Source: Thermincola carboxydiphila
Lineage (GTDB): Bacteria > Bacillota > Thermincolia > Thermincolales > UBA2595
DNA length: 64,000 nt
Assembly (NCBI GenBank): GCA_016841325.1
Contig: JAENZJ010000002.1
Coordinates: 62,001 to 126,000, forward strand
Reading direction: 5' to 3'
The notes beneath the pieces are model-generated. The model searched no databases, had not been told where the DNA came from, and saw nothing but the letters and a program-made list of their open reading frames with translations. The position numbers were made by a program, and so were the translations under genes. Shown here one piece after another: positions 35,802 through 44,296 of the stretch (position 1 is its first letter; the number at the start of each line of letters is the position of its first letter).

Positions 35802-36041
35802 ATGTCAGCCGTTTTTGACAAGGTGAAAAATATCATCGTGGACCAGTTAAGTGTCGAAGATGAAGAGGTAACCATGGAATCCACGTTTGTAGATGACCTG
35901 GGTGCAGACTCATTAGATATAGTTGAACTGGTTATGGCTTTTGAAGAGGAATTTGATATGGAAATTCCTGATGAGGATGCTGAAAAGATCAGGACTGTGG
36001 GAGATGCTGTCAAATACATCGAAGAAAAGGAAAACCAGTAA
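35802..36041 (+). CDS. acpP: Acyl carrier protein
   Basis: ACP carries the growing chain on a phosphopantetheine. The Ser for attachment lies in [11 protein letters not shown]. Start at 35802 (ATG) is preferred over a GTG at 35793 because GGAAGGAGG sits 6-8 bases upstream. The product is 79 aa and strongly acidic. A hairpin follows before the next gene. Confidence 0.96.
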   Translation: MSAVFDKVKNIIVDQLSVEDEEVTMESTFVDDLGADSLDIVELVMAFEEEFDMEIPDEDAEKIRTVGDAVKYIEEKENQ

Positions 36042-36053
36042 GCATGGTTTACC

Positions 36054-36081
36054 GGAGTCCCGTGGATACCTGCGGGACTCC
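36054..36081 (+). other. Intercistronic hairpin after acpP
   Basis: GGAGTCCCG (36054-36062) pairs exactly with CGGGACTCC (36073-36081), with no T-run after it. It may stabilise the abundant acpP message or attenuate the rest of the operon; the role is a guess. Confidence 0.5.
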
Positions 36082-36157
36082 TTACGAATTGTGCCGGCAG
36101 CTGTTTAAGGGGTGCAGTCCTTTATGTCCTTTTGCAGTGAAGAAATGGAGGAGAGAA

Positions 36158-37114
36158 ATGAAATTTCCGGACTTTAAGATCGGAAACTTAATGCCTGAAA
36201 TGCCCATAATTCAGGGTGGCATGGCAGTGCGAATATCAACAGCAGACCTGGCTGCAGCTGTTGCTGAAGAGGGTGGCATTGGCCTGATAGCAGCAACCGG
36301 AATGAGTGTTGAAGAATTAAAGAGAGAGATTGCCAAAGCCAGGGATTTGACAAAGGGGATCATAGGCATAAATATAATGTTTGCTGCCCGGGAATTTGCC
36401 AGCCTAGTTAAGACTGCAATAGATGAAGGTATTGACCTGATTGTATCCGGGGCAGGGTTTTCCAGGGACATGTTTACCTGGGGAAAGGCTTCCGGGGTGC
36501 CGATTGTGCCTATTGTATCGACACCTAAACTGGCCCAGCTTTCGGAAAGACTGGGGGCGGCCGCTGTTGTTGTCGAAGGCAAGGAAGCCGGGGGACATCT
36601 GGGTACTACCGAATCAATGAAGGACCTTGTTCCCAGAGTCAAAGCCGCAGTTAAAATCCCGGTCATTGCAGCAGGCGGGATTATCGACGGAAGCGCAATT
36701 AAAGGGGCATTCCGGCTGGGAGCTGATGCTGTCCAGATGGGGACCCGGTTTGTAGCCAGCAAGGAATGTAATGCCTCAGAGAAGTTTAAGAAACTGTACC
36801 TTAAGGCCCAACCCGAGGATGTTGTCCTTATCCAGAGTCCGGTAGGACTTCCGGGAAGAAGTATTATGAACAACTTTATCAGGCGGCTGTTTGACGGGGA
36901 CGACCTGAAGCCCCAGACATGTGACAACTGTCTCAAAAAATGTTCCCGGACCTTTTGCATTCTGAAGGCCCTGATAAGGTCACAGGAGGGGGATACAGAA
37001 AACGGACTTGTCTTTTCAGGGGAAAGGGTCGGTGAAATAAAGGATATATTATCCGTAAGGGATATTTTCAAGAGACTTCTTTTTGAGATGGAAAAGGCCG
37101 AGAGTGGGGTGTAG
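36158..37114 (+). CDS. Second FabK/nitronate-monooxygenase-family flavoprotein
   Basis: Paralogous in design to FabK: IQGGMAVRISTADLAAAVAEEGGIG at the start, VVEGKEAGGHLGT, AAGGIIDGSA and GADAVQMGTRF. It differs in a C-terminal extension with a Cys-rich patch (CDNCLKKCSRTFC, about residues 254-266) not seen in FabK. The start is set at the ATG at 36158 (GGAGGAGAG upstream) and not at an open frame start at 36044. Length is 318 aa. It could be a second enoyl reductase, or a nitronate monooxygenase-like enzyme. Confidence 0.82.
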   Translation: MKFPDFKIGNLMPEMPIIQGGMAVRISTADLAAAVAEEGGIGLIAATGMSVEELKREIAKARDLTKGIIGINIMFAAREFASLVKTAIDEGIDLIVSGAGFSRDMFTWGKASGVPIVPIVSTPKLAQLSERLGAAAVVVEGKEAGGHLGTTESMKDLVPRVKAAVKIPVIAAGGIIDGSAIKGAFRLGADAVQMGTRFVASKECNASEKFKKLYLKAQPEDVVLIQSPVGLPGRSIMNNFIRRLFDGDDLKPQTCDNCLKKCSRTFCILKALIRSQEGDTENGLVFSGERVGEIKDILSVRDIFKRLLFEMEKAESGV

Positions 37115-37118
37115 CATT

Positions 37119-38357
37119 TTGGACAAAAGAGTTGTAATTACCGGTATCGGGATGGTGACCCCGGTTGGCACCGGTAAGGATAAATTCTGGGATTCACTTA
37201 TAAACGGCAGTAGTGGCATTGTGCCGATATCAAGATTTGATGCCAGTCAGCTGCCTACCAGGATAGCCGGTGAAGTAACCGACTTTGATCCACTGGATTA
37301 TCTTGATAAAAAAGAGGCCCGCAGGATGGACAGGTACACCCATTTTGCTTTTGCGGCCACAAAAATAGCTCTCGATGATGCCGGGATCCAGCCGGAACAA
37401 CTGGAAAAGGAACGTGTTGGCATTCTGCTCGGTTCGGGTGTTGGGGGCATTGAGACAGTGGAGAATCAGGCCCGGGTTCTTTTTGAAAAAGGTCCCGGCA
37501 GGATAAGCCCTTTTTTTGTCCCGATGATGATTGCCAATATTGCAGGCGCTCAGGTAGCCATCAGCTATGGTTTTAAGGGACCCAACTTGACCAGTGTCAG
37601 TGCGTGTGCCTCAAGTTCAAACTCCATCGGTGAAGCATTCCGGCTCATCCAGAGGGGTGAAGTTGATGTCATGGTAACCGGGGGCACAGAGGCCCCGATT
37701 ATTCCCCTGGCAATGGCGGGGTTCTGTTCTATGAAGGCAATGTCTACCAGGAATGATGACCCTGAAAAAGCGAGCCGACCCTTTGACCGGGATCGTGACG
37801 GTTTTGTCATGGGTGAGGGCGCCGGTGTGCTGATTCTGGAGTCCCTTGAACATGCCCTTGCCAGGAAGGCTCCCATCTATGCTGAATTGGCCGGGTATGG
37901 GGTAACTTGTGACGCTTATCACATCACTGCATCAGACCCTGAAGGGGAAGGTGCGGCCAGGGCAATGGAAATCGCTCTCAGGGATGGGGGAATCGATCCG
38001 GCCGAAGTGGACTATATTAATGCACACGGTACATCCACTCCGGTTGGCGATATCAGTGAGACCAAGGCCATAAAAAAACTTTTCCGGGAATGTGCCCGGG
38101 ATGTTGCCATAAGTTCCACCAAGTCCATGACAGGTCACCTGCTTGGCGCTGCGGGGGGTATTGAAACAATAATATGTACCCTTGCCATAGTCAACAATAC
38201 CATACCCCCGACTATTAACTACGACAACCCGGACCCGGAGTGTGACCTGTATTATGTACCCAACAAGGCCATCAGCCGAAATGTCAGTGTGGCCATGTCC
38301 AATTCCTTTGGGTTTGGTGGTCATAATGCTACTGTGGTTGTGAAAAAGTATGAATGA
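37119..38357 (+). CDS. fabF: 3-oxoacyl-ACP synthase II
   Basis: FabF elongates acyl-ACP with malonyl-ACP. The catalytic Cys sits in TSVSACASSSNSIGEAF, the two His in NAHGTSTPVGD and STKSMTGHLLGAAG. The start is set at the TTG at 37119 (GTGGGG upstream), giving DKRVVITGIGMV; the ATG at 37083 lies inside the previous gene. Length is 412 aa. It overlaps rnc by 8 bases. Confidence 0.96.
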   Translation: MDKRVVITGIGMVTPVGTGKDKFWDSLINGSSGIVPISRFDASQLPTRIAGEVTDFDPLDYLDKKEARRMDRYTHFAFAATKIALDDAGIQPEQLEKERVGILLGSGVGGIETVENQARVLFEKGPGRISPFFVPMMIANIAGAQVAISYGFKGPNLTSVSACASSSNSIGEAFRLIQRGEVDVMVTGGTEAPIIPLAMAGFCSMKAMSTRNDDPEKASRPFDRDRDGFVMGEGAGVLILESLEHALARKAPIYAELAGYGVTCDAYHITASDPEGEGAARAMEIALRDGGIDPAEVDYINAHGTSTPVGDISETKAIKKLFRECARDVAISSTKSMTGHLLGAAGGIETIICTLAIVNNTIPPTINYDNPDPECDLYYVPNKAISRNVSVAMSNSFGFGGHNATVVVKKYE

Positions 38358-39081
38358 TTGTCTGGCTAAACTAAAAGAAAAACTGGGAGTTAAATGGGAT
38401 GACAGCGGGCATCTTACCCAGGCCCTTACCCACAGTTCATATGCCCATGAAAACAGAAACACTGAGATGGAGCATAACCAGAGGCTGGAATTCCTGGGAG
38501 ATGCAGTACTGGAACTGGTTATCAGTGATTATATCTACCGGCAGTATCCCCAATATCCGGAGGGGACCCTGACAAAAATCAGGGCAGGCATCGTATGTGA
38601 GCCGTCCCTGGCAGAAGTGGCCGGTTCTCTTAACCTGGGGGAGTATTTGTTCATGGGCAGGGGAGAGGAAAGGAGCGGGGGCAGGGAACGTCCCTCAATC
38701 CTGGCAGATGCCATGGAATCTCTCATCGGAGCTATCTACCTGGACCATGGCATGGAGACGGCTTACCGCTTTGTCCTGGATAAGCTGGGTCCGGTAATTG
38801 AACGGGTTGTCAGAGACGGAGGCATCATCACTGACTATAAGACCCATCTGCAGGAACTTGTGCAGAAATACTGTGACAGCCCACTTTCTTATGACATCAT
38901 GAAGGAACATGGTCCTGACCACTGTAAGACATTTGTGGCCGGAGTAAGTATCATGGGCAGGCTGTGGGGCACCGGGACCGGACGGACCAAAAAAGAGGCA
39001 GAACAGCTGGCAGCAAGAGATGCCCTGGAAAAAATCAACAGCGGTGAATTCGATTTGTCAGGGTTTGGTAATGATGAATAA
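38350..39081 (+). CDS. rnc: Ribonuclease III
   Basis: RNase III cleaves double-stranded RNA, including rRNA precursors. The N-terminus has the catalytic signature NQRLEFLGDAVLELV with its acidic residues, and the second acidic patch DAMESLIGAIYLD. The C-terminal dsRNA-binding domain (from DYKTHLQELVQ) follows. Length is 243 aa. Starts 8 bases inside fabF, so it is likely coupled to the fatty acid operon. Confidence 0.97.
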   Translation: MNDCLAKLKEKLGVKWDDSGHLTQALTHSSYAHENRNTEMEHNQRLEFLGDAVLELVISDYIYRQYPQYPEGTLTKIRAGIVCEPSLAEVAGSLNLGEYLFMGRGEERSGGRERPSILADAMESLIGAIYLDHGMETAYRFVLDKLGPVIERVVRDGGIITDYKTHLQELVQKYCDSPLSYDIMKEHGPDHCKTFVAGVSIMGRLWGTGTGRTKKEAEQLAARDALEKINSGEFDLSGFGNDE

Positions 39082-40147
39082 ATTACACTATATCATACCT
39101 GTATTTGTTCCTGACCTTGGCTGCCCGCACAGGTGTGTCTTCTGCAATCAGAAGAAAATTACCGGAATGGAGAACGTTCCCGACGGCAGCGAAGTAAGGG
39201 GAAAAATAAAATCATACCTGGAAACCATGCCCCGGGGTGACGGAATCGTCAGGGAAGTCGCTTTTTACGGGGGAAGCTTCACTGCAGTGGATAAGGACCT
39301 GCAGAAGGAACTCCTGAAACCGGCATATGAGTTTATGGTCAAAGGTGATATCAACCGCATCAGGGTTTCTACCAGGCCTGATGCCATATCAGAGGAGATC
39401 CTCGTTCTCTTGTCGGGATACGGTGTTGCCACAGTTGAACTTGGAGTCCAGTCCATGGATGATGAAGTTTTATGGCAGGCAGGCAGGGGACATACCAGCA
39501 GGGATGTGCTTCGGGCAGTTGCCCTGATCAGGTCATGGGGTTTAGAACTGGGACTTCAGATGATGGTCGGACTTCCCGGGGCTACTGAGGCAAGGGACAT
39601 CTACACCGCGTCCGAATTGACGGCTCTGGCGCCAGACCTTGTCAGGATCTATCCATGCCTTGTTTTAAAGGGAACCCGGCTTGCCGAACTTTATGCCCAG
39701 GGTAAGTACCAACCCCTGGAACTTGAGGAAGCAGTGCTGCGCTGCAAAAAACTCCTGGTGATGTTTGAAAAGGAAGGAATCAATGTCATCAGAATCGGTC
39801 TTCAGCCGAGTGAACAGATTAACCTCAGGGGAGATGTAATTGCCGGGCCTTATCATCCTGCCTTCAGGGAACTGGTTGAAAGTGCGGCTTCAAGGGACAT
39901 GCTGGAACATCTTCTGCTGGAAGTGGCCGGAATATCGCAGGCCCGGGAAATAGTGGCTGAGGTTCCGGAACAGGACATTTCTGTTATCAGGGGACATTCT
40001 GCAGGTAATGTAAAGTATTTTGCCCGGAAACTGGGCCTTGAACGCCTGATTACCAGGCCTAACAGCACGATGGCCAGGGGTAGTCTCAAAATTGTTGAAA
40101 TTGACGGGCAGGAAGTCAGTTACCTGATGCACCGGACCGAACTTTAG
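39071..40147 (+). CDS. Radical SAM protein, Elp3-like without acetyltransferase domain
   Basis: A radical SAM enzyme with the cluster motif CPHRCVFC near the N-terminus, then AFYGGSFTAVD, STRPDAI and GVQSMDDEVLWQAGRGHT, which resemble the Elp3/coproporphyrinogen-oxidase-like group. Domain order then ends with a Radical_SAM_C-type tail (about residues 210-360). No HAT domain is present. I set the start at 39071 (ATGATG) in place of 39020; it overlaps rnc's end. The substrate is unknown. It is the last gene of the fapR-rnc run and is followed by long hairpins. Confidence 0.82.
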   Translation: MMNKLHYIIPVFVPDLGCPHRCVFCNQKKITGMENVPDGSEVRGKIKSYLETMPRGDGIVREVAFYGGSFTAVDKDLQKELLKPAYEFMVKGDINRIRVSTRPDAISEEILVLLSGYGVATVELGVQSMDDEVLWQAGRGHTSRDVLRAVALIRSWGLELGLQMMVGLPGATEARDIYTASELTALAPDLVRIYPCLVLKGTRLAELYAQGKYQPLELEEAVLRCKKLLVMFEKEGINVIRIGLQPSEQINLRGDVIAGPYHPAFRELVESAASRDMLEHLLLEVAGISQAREIVAEVPEQDISVIRGHSAGNVKYFARKLGLERLITRPNSTMARGSLKIVEIDGQEVSYLMHRTEL

Positions 40148-40288
40148 CTGCAAGGTTTTACCGGTATTAAATCATATTACCTTCGATTTCGGTACCCAAA
40201 TTGGGGTCATGAACCGGGTACAGGGCTTTCGACTGGTGACCGGCTGACAGGGCTTGTCAGCAGTCGGCAGCCCGGTAGTTATTGTCAG

Positions 40289-40341
40289 GGCAGATATATT
40301 CCTCTGCAGGCCGATGTTGCCTGCAGAGGAATATATCTGCC
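40289..40341. repeat. Long perfect hairpin between the radical SAM gene and ctpA
   Basis: Bases 40289-40311 and 40319-40341 are exactly complementary (23 bp, 7-nt loop), followed on the plus strand by TTTAATT. It may terminate the upstream transcript, although the T-tract is weak. A smaller hairpin (GCTGAC/GTCAGC) lies just upstream near 40243-40261. The rest of 40148-40377 shows no gene. Confidence 0.8.
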
Positions 40342-40377
40342 TTTAATTCTGAAAAGTTTCCGGAGAGGGTTTTGCAA

Positions 40378-40417
40378 ATTAATGTCGAACCATGAAAATA
40401 TTGGTCCTGACATTAAT
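40378..40417 (+). promoter_or_regulatory. Inverted repeat just upstream of ctpA
   Basis: ATTAATGTC (40378-40386) and GACATTAAT (40409-40417) are exact inverse complements, with a shorter inner pairing (ACCA/TGGT). It lies 20 bases before the ctpA start codon and just before its ribosome binding site (AGAGGAGG). It could be an operator or an mRNA structure. Confidence 0.55.
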
Positions 40418-40437
40418 GACACCAGAGGAGGATTTCA

Positions 40438-41943
40438 ATGTACAGAAATTATTCCAGGCTGATTATCACATCTGTAATTGTTGTCTCTTTATTCACATTT
40501 CTAAGTGTAGCATGGCCCAATATGGTCCTGGCACAGGAAAGCGGCAGTGCCACATCTTCGGGATACCTGGAAGGAGTTATGGACCTGGTTCAGGAAAACT
40601 ACCGGGATGATGTCTCTGACAGGCAGCTGCTGGAAGGTGCACTTAAGGGGATCTTTGGCGGGCTTGATGAGTATTCTCTCTTCTTTACACCAGACGAAGC
40701 CGCAGATTTTCTTTCTGATATGCAGGGGGAATATTATGGAATAGGAGTTGCCATTACAAAGGCCGGGGAATATGTACTGGTCACCAAAGTGTTTCCCGCA
40801 TCCCCTGCAGAGGCTGCGGGGATTGTCCCCGGAGACCGGATTGTTACTGTAGACGGTGAAAACATTATTGGCGCGTCTACCGATAAAGCTTCTTCATTAA
40901 TCAGGGGTGAGGCCGGAACTCCGGTTGCCCTGGAGATTATCCGAAACGGGCAGCCGGGGATGACAAAGGTAGAAGCAGTCAGGGGGCCTGTCAGGGTTAA
41001 CCCTGTTTCTTACGAAATTAAGAATGGGATAGGTTATATAAAAATCGATGTATTTAATGCAAATACCGGGGAATTTCTAAGGCCTGTTATGGAAGACATG
41101 GAAAAAAAGTATATCAGAAAGATTATACTTGACCTTAGGGGAAACCCCGGTGGAGAAGTTGACGAGGTTGTTACCGCAGGCCGGTACTTTGTCCCCAGGG
41201 GCCTGATTACCAGGCTTGACTTCAAATCTGAAAAAGAGGAAGACAGGGAATATTACTCTGACCTGAAAGAGGTCAGGTATGAGCTCGTAGTACTGGTCAA
41301 CGGGATGAGCGCGAGTGCCAGCGAAATACTGGCAGGGGCAGTTCAGGACACCGGAGCAGGAGTCCTGGTAGGGACCAGGACCTTTGGCAAGTCGCGGGTC
41401 CAGAACGTAATTCCCCTATTGTCACCCGAAGCATTTAAAAAATATAAGCAGAGGCTGGGGGTCGAGATTGTTGACGGTTTCGAGCTCATTTCCCGGTACC
41501 GGGTAACTCCTGCTGATGATGAAATAATCGGGTGGGTCAAATTAACTACCGGAGAGTATTATACGCCGTCCGGCAGAGCCATCGACGGTGTCGGCCTGAC
41601 ACCGGACATAATAGTTGATGACCCTGCTTTGTTAAACGGAATCAGTGTTCACAATGTTTCACAGCTTACACTGAAATTAAAACCTTCTTTATATTCAGAG
41701 GGCATGGATGTGTTTAATGCAGAGAAAATCTTATTGATGCTTGATTATGATATTGATGACCCTGACATGAAGCTTGATGAGAAAACCTTCAGGGCTGTGA
41801 AGGCATTCCAAAAAAATATGGGGCTATATCCGTACGGAGTTCTGGATTTTACCACTCAGAGAGCCTTAAACAGAGAACTGGACCGGCTCATTCAGGGGAC
41901 AGACAAGCAGTATGCCAAAGCGGTCGAGCTGTTGGGCACTTGA
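40438..41943 (+). CDS. Carboxy-terminal processing protease (S41, CtpA-type) with C-terminal peptidoglycan-binding domain
   Basis: An exported serine protease. The N-terminal hydrophobic segment (about residues 8-32, with WPNMVLAQ) is a signal or anchor. Then come a PDZ domain (about 90-170), the S41 core with catalytic Ser (about residue 293 in NGMSASASEI) and Lys (about residue 318 in TFGKSRV), 25 residues apart as in E. coli Prc. The C-terminal ~70 residues (from about residue 430) look like a PG_binding_1 domain, so it probably acts near the wall. In spore formers such enzymes include CtpB, which activates SpoIVFB; that role is only possible here. Length is 501 aa. Confidence 0.9.
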   Translation: MYRNYSRLIITSVIVVSLFTFLSVAWPNMVLAQESGSATSSGYLEGVMDLVQENYRDDVSDRQLLEGALKGIFGGLDEYSLFFTPDEAADFLSDMQGEYYGIGVAITKAGEYVLVTKVFPASPAEAAGIVPGDRIVTVDGENIIGASTDKASSLIRGEAGTPVALEIIRNGQPGMTKVEAVRGPVRVNPVSYEIKNGIGYIKIDVFNANTGEFLRPVMEDMEKKYIRKIILDLRGNPGGEVDEVVTAGRYFVPRGLITRLDFKSEKEEDREYYSDLKEVRYELVVLVNGMSASASEILAGAVQDTGAGVLVGTRTFGKSRVQNVIPLLSPEAFKKYKQRLGVEIVDGFELISRYRVTPADDEIIGWVKLTTGEYYTPSGRAIDGVGLTPDIIVDDPALLNGISVHNVSQLTLKLKPSLYSEGMDVFNAEKILLMLDYDIDDPDMKLDEKTFRAVKAFQKNMGLYPYGVLDFTTQRALNRELDRLIQGTDKQYAKAVELLGT

Positions 41944-41961
41944 GGCAGGTTAACTGCCGGT

Positions 41962-42408
41962 TTATGCAAGGAAAACAGTCATTTCCTCGATCATATTCTC
42001 TGCCCAGGATTTCATAAACCCCATCCTGATTAGTTCATGGCAGTGATAAATACTCTTTTTCAACGATTCCCGGTCCGTTTTATGGCTTTCATAATAAACC
42101 TGGGCCAGGTTGGCATGTATCCAGGCAATGTCCTCATTATCACCTGCAATTGAGAGGGCATGGGTAAGCAGCCGGCGGGCAAAGTCAAGCTTTCTGTCCG
42201 GAATTGCATTGGCTGCTGAAGCCCAGAGTAACTGGGCGCCGTTTTTTACGATAAAACAGCTGTCACACAGTGGACTGCATACTGTCCTGTCGGGAGGACA
42301 GACTAGGTACCTGGAGTATCGTGCCAGGTCCTCCTTGTCGGAAACAGAGAGGGATAAGTAAAATTCCGTCAACCCGAAGGACTTGATTGTCTGCATTAGG
42401 TTTGGCAA
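41962..42408 (-). CDS. Unknown protein with a Cys-rich patch and possible TPR-like helices
   Basis: Not recognised. I set the start at a TTG at 42408, because AAGGAGCAG lies 9 bases upstream; the frame is open to 42477. The N-terminal third holds CPPDRTVCSPLCDSC (about residues 40-54), four Cys in 15 residues, suitable for a metal or cluster. The rest is helical (ARRLLTHALSIAGDNEDIAWIHANLAQVYYESHKTDRESLK-type pattern, partly like TPR repeats). Length is 148 aa. It converges on ctpA's end and lies before a terminator-like repeat. Confidence 0.55.
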   Translation of the reverse strand: MPNLMQTIKSFGLTEFYLSLSVSDKEDLARYSRYLVCPPDRTVCSPLCDSCFIVKNGAQLLWASAANAIPDRKLDFARRLLTHALSIAGDNEDIAWIHANLAQVYYESHKTDRESLKKSIYHCHELIRMGFMKSWAENMIEEMTVFLA

Positions 42409-42578
42409 ATTAATCTGCTCCTTGATTAGGTATTTGCCATTATTATTCCCAATTATATACAAAATATAAGGGACCAAAATATAGAGCTATGCCCCATGTA
42501 CTTATGGAGCTGGCAGGCGGCAAATACTCCTGACTTCATATGTCTTTGGCCGGATTAAATCCACTGGTTTTTTGACCA

Positions 42579-42640
42579 AATATAAAGGACTGTACCTATA
42601 AGATTTTAACTTATGGGACAGTCCCTTATATTTTTTCTTT
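42579..42640. terminator. Bidirectional hairpin of the CTTATGGGACAGTCCC type
   Basis: Bases 42579-42602 and 42610-42632 pair over most of their length (one bulge, one mismatch), followed by TTTTTTCTTTT on the plus strand. The core resembles the hairpin at 19096. The 42478-42753 gap contains no gene that I can see. Confidence 0.6.
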
Positions 42641-42717
42641 TTATGAATTACCAGAATTCAACTATCGAGTTCGGGGGGGCTGCCTTGTTGTCGGGGATGG
42701 CAGCTGAGACTCATAGT

Positions 42718-42756
42718 CGTCAGTGCGGAAAATCGATATAACACCTCGCCATCTTA
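42718..42756 (-). repeat. Dispersed structured repeat, partial copy (right arm)
   Basis: Read on the minus strand, the bases after the cobT stop are GATGGCGAGGTGTTATATCG and then ATTTTCCGCACTGACGAC. These match the arm sequences of the repeat at 52093-52357 and 4060-4090, in the same position (directly after a stop codon). Confidence 0.6.
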
Positions 42757-43794
42757 CATTCCAATATCCTTAAAAGTCCCCACTTCATGAAGCATTTTGA
42801 TTGATGCATCAAGAACCGACATGGCCAGAGCGGCGCCTGTGCCTTCACCCAGTCTCATTTTCATATCCAGCATTGGCCTCAATCCGATGCATTCAAGCAT
42901 AGTCCGGTGGGCCTGCTCTGCGGAACAGTGTGATGGGATCATAAAGTCCACTGATTTGGGAGCCAGCCTGGCGGCAATCAGGGCACCGGCACTGGAGATG
43001 AAACCGTCAACAACCACCGGAATTCTGTTAGCTGCTGCTGCCAGTATGGTTCCGGCTATTCCTCCGATTTCCAGGCCGCCCACTTTTGCCAGGACATCTA
43101 CAGGGTCATTCTTGTCCGGGTTGTTTAATTCAATAGCTCTCCTGATTACCGCAGCTTTATTGGAAAGGGCCTTATCATCAACACCGGTGCCCCGTCCGGT
43201 AACTTCTTCAGGGGTGAAATCTCCCAGGACAGAAAGTATGGCGCTGCTGGGGGTGGTATTTCCTATTCCCATGTCACCGGTACCCAGGACACGGGCTCCT
43301 TTGCTGATTTCATTATTAGCTGTCTCAATTCCGGTTTCGATAGCCTTGACAGCCTCTTCCCGGGACATTGCCGGGCCTTTGAGCATATTATCGGTCCCGA
43401 ATTTTATCTTCCGGTTAATGACACCGGGGTGGTCCACAGGTCCGGCCACACCTATGTCAACAGGGACAATCTCGGCCCCGACGTGTCTGCCAAGTACACA
43501 GATACTGGCAATTCCGTCAGCAAAGGTAGGCATCATGGCGATAGTGACCATTGGCGGAAATGCGCTGACTCCTTCCTGGACCACACCATGGTCTGCCCCC
43601 ATTACGATAATCACTTTTTTCCCTGCTTTGGGCATAGGGTCTCTGTAGATTCCACTTAGCTGGAGGACCATTTCTTCCAGAACTCCCAGGCTCCCGGGAG
43701 GCTTAATCAGATTGTTCAGCCTTTCCTGGGTCTGTTCCATACTGGTGCGGTCCAGGTCCCCAATCTGTTGTACCGTTTTTTCGAGTAAACTCAT
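42754..43794 (-). CDS. cobT: Nicotinate-nucleotide-dimethylbenzimidazole phosphoribosyltransferase
   Basis: CobT activates the lower ligand base for cobalamin assembly. The chain has the CobT layout: LIKPPGSLGVLEEMVLQLSGI at the start, MGADHGVVQEGVSAFP, and GTGDMGIGNTTPSSAILS near residue 180, plus the C-terminal RLGEGTGAALAM. The start is set at the ATG at 43794 (AAAGGAGG upstream). Length is 346 aa. A B12 riboswitch and terminator lie directly upstream. Confidence 0.95.
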   Translation of the reverse strand: MSLLEKTVQQIGDLDRTSMEQTQERLNNLIKPPGSLGVLEEMVLQLSGIYRDPMPKAGKKVIIVMGADHGVVQEGVSAFPPMVTIAMMPTFADGIASICVLGRHVGAEIVPVDIGVAGPVDHPGVINRKIKFGTDNMLKGPAMSREEAVKAIETGIETANNEISKGARVLGTGDMGIGNTTPSSAILSVLGDFTPEEVTGRGTGVDDKALSNKAAVIRRAIELNNPDKNDPVDVLAKVGGLEIGGIAGTILAAAANRIPVVVDGFISSAGALIAARLAPKSVDFMIPSHCSAEQAHRTMLECIGLRPMLDMKMRLGEGTGAALAMSVLDASIKMLHEVGTFKDIGM

Positions 43795-43830
43795 TTTTGT
43801 TTCCTCCTTTATTTGTTTTAAGTCGAAAAA

Positions 43831-43865
43831 TAAAAAGTCCACAGCTTATAAAGCTGTGAACTTTA
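43831..43865 (-). terminator. Riboswitch-linked terminator before cobT
   Basis: On the minus strand AAAGTTCACAGCT (43864-43852) pairs with AGCTGTGGACTTT (43846-43834), followed by TTATTTTT. It lies between the riboswitch and cobT and is a likely expression platform. Confidence 0.75.
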
Positions 43866-43910
43866 CCATCATTCACAAGTATCTGCATTATTCCGCGAAA
43901 TGCAGTAATT

Positions 43911-44083
43911 TGACGGTTATGGCAGGTCTCCTGGCTCGTGGTCATCACATGCGCTTCACCTTCCCCGGAAAAAAACCGAGTGGTTTTATTTGAAGGCATG
44001 CTAACACTTACAGTGGCGGGACCGCTTGGGACTTGCACCCAATTCCCTATTCTCCTCAACAGAGGCACCGATAACCTGTAATG
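43911..44083 (-). ncRNA. Cobalamin riboswitch
   Basis: On the minus strand the leader holds GGTGCCTC, a GGGAA box, GGTGCAAGTCCC, the near-universal GCCACTGTAA (B12 box), AGTGTTAGCATGCC, and a closing GAGCCAGGAGACCTGCC. All are in the cobalamin riboswitch order, and the outer arms (ATCGGTTAT-like ends) can close the helix. It should turn off cobT when adenosylcobalamin is high. Confidence 0.93.
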
Positions 44084-44296
44084 TTTTTTTATATTATTTA
44101 TTATAAAAGAGTTTAACCTATTTTTCAACAAGTAAATTTCCACCTGTACTCACAGACCCTGGCCCAAAGAAATGTTTTTTGGGAAATGGGCAGGAGAAGG
44201 AAAGTACCCTTTTTCTGTTGAAATTATAAAGGAAAGCCTGAATCAATACGGTGCCATTTGCGGCAGGGCATTCAGAAAAAGTAAGGAGGACACCCT

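Noticed and set aside
36044-36157. Extra N-terminus for the second FabK-like protein
   Set aside because: The extension contains a hairpin, is Cys-rich and unlike the family, and a good ribosome binding site lies before 36158.
40392-40610. 72-codon frame across the start of ctpA
   Set aside because: It overlaps the ctpA signal region in a different frame and the product is not protein-like.
44100-44296. Possible small gene between the cobalamin riboswitch and smc
   Set aside because: No frame with a ribosome binding site and reasonable composition was seen; the region is treated as a leader for smc.
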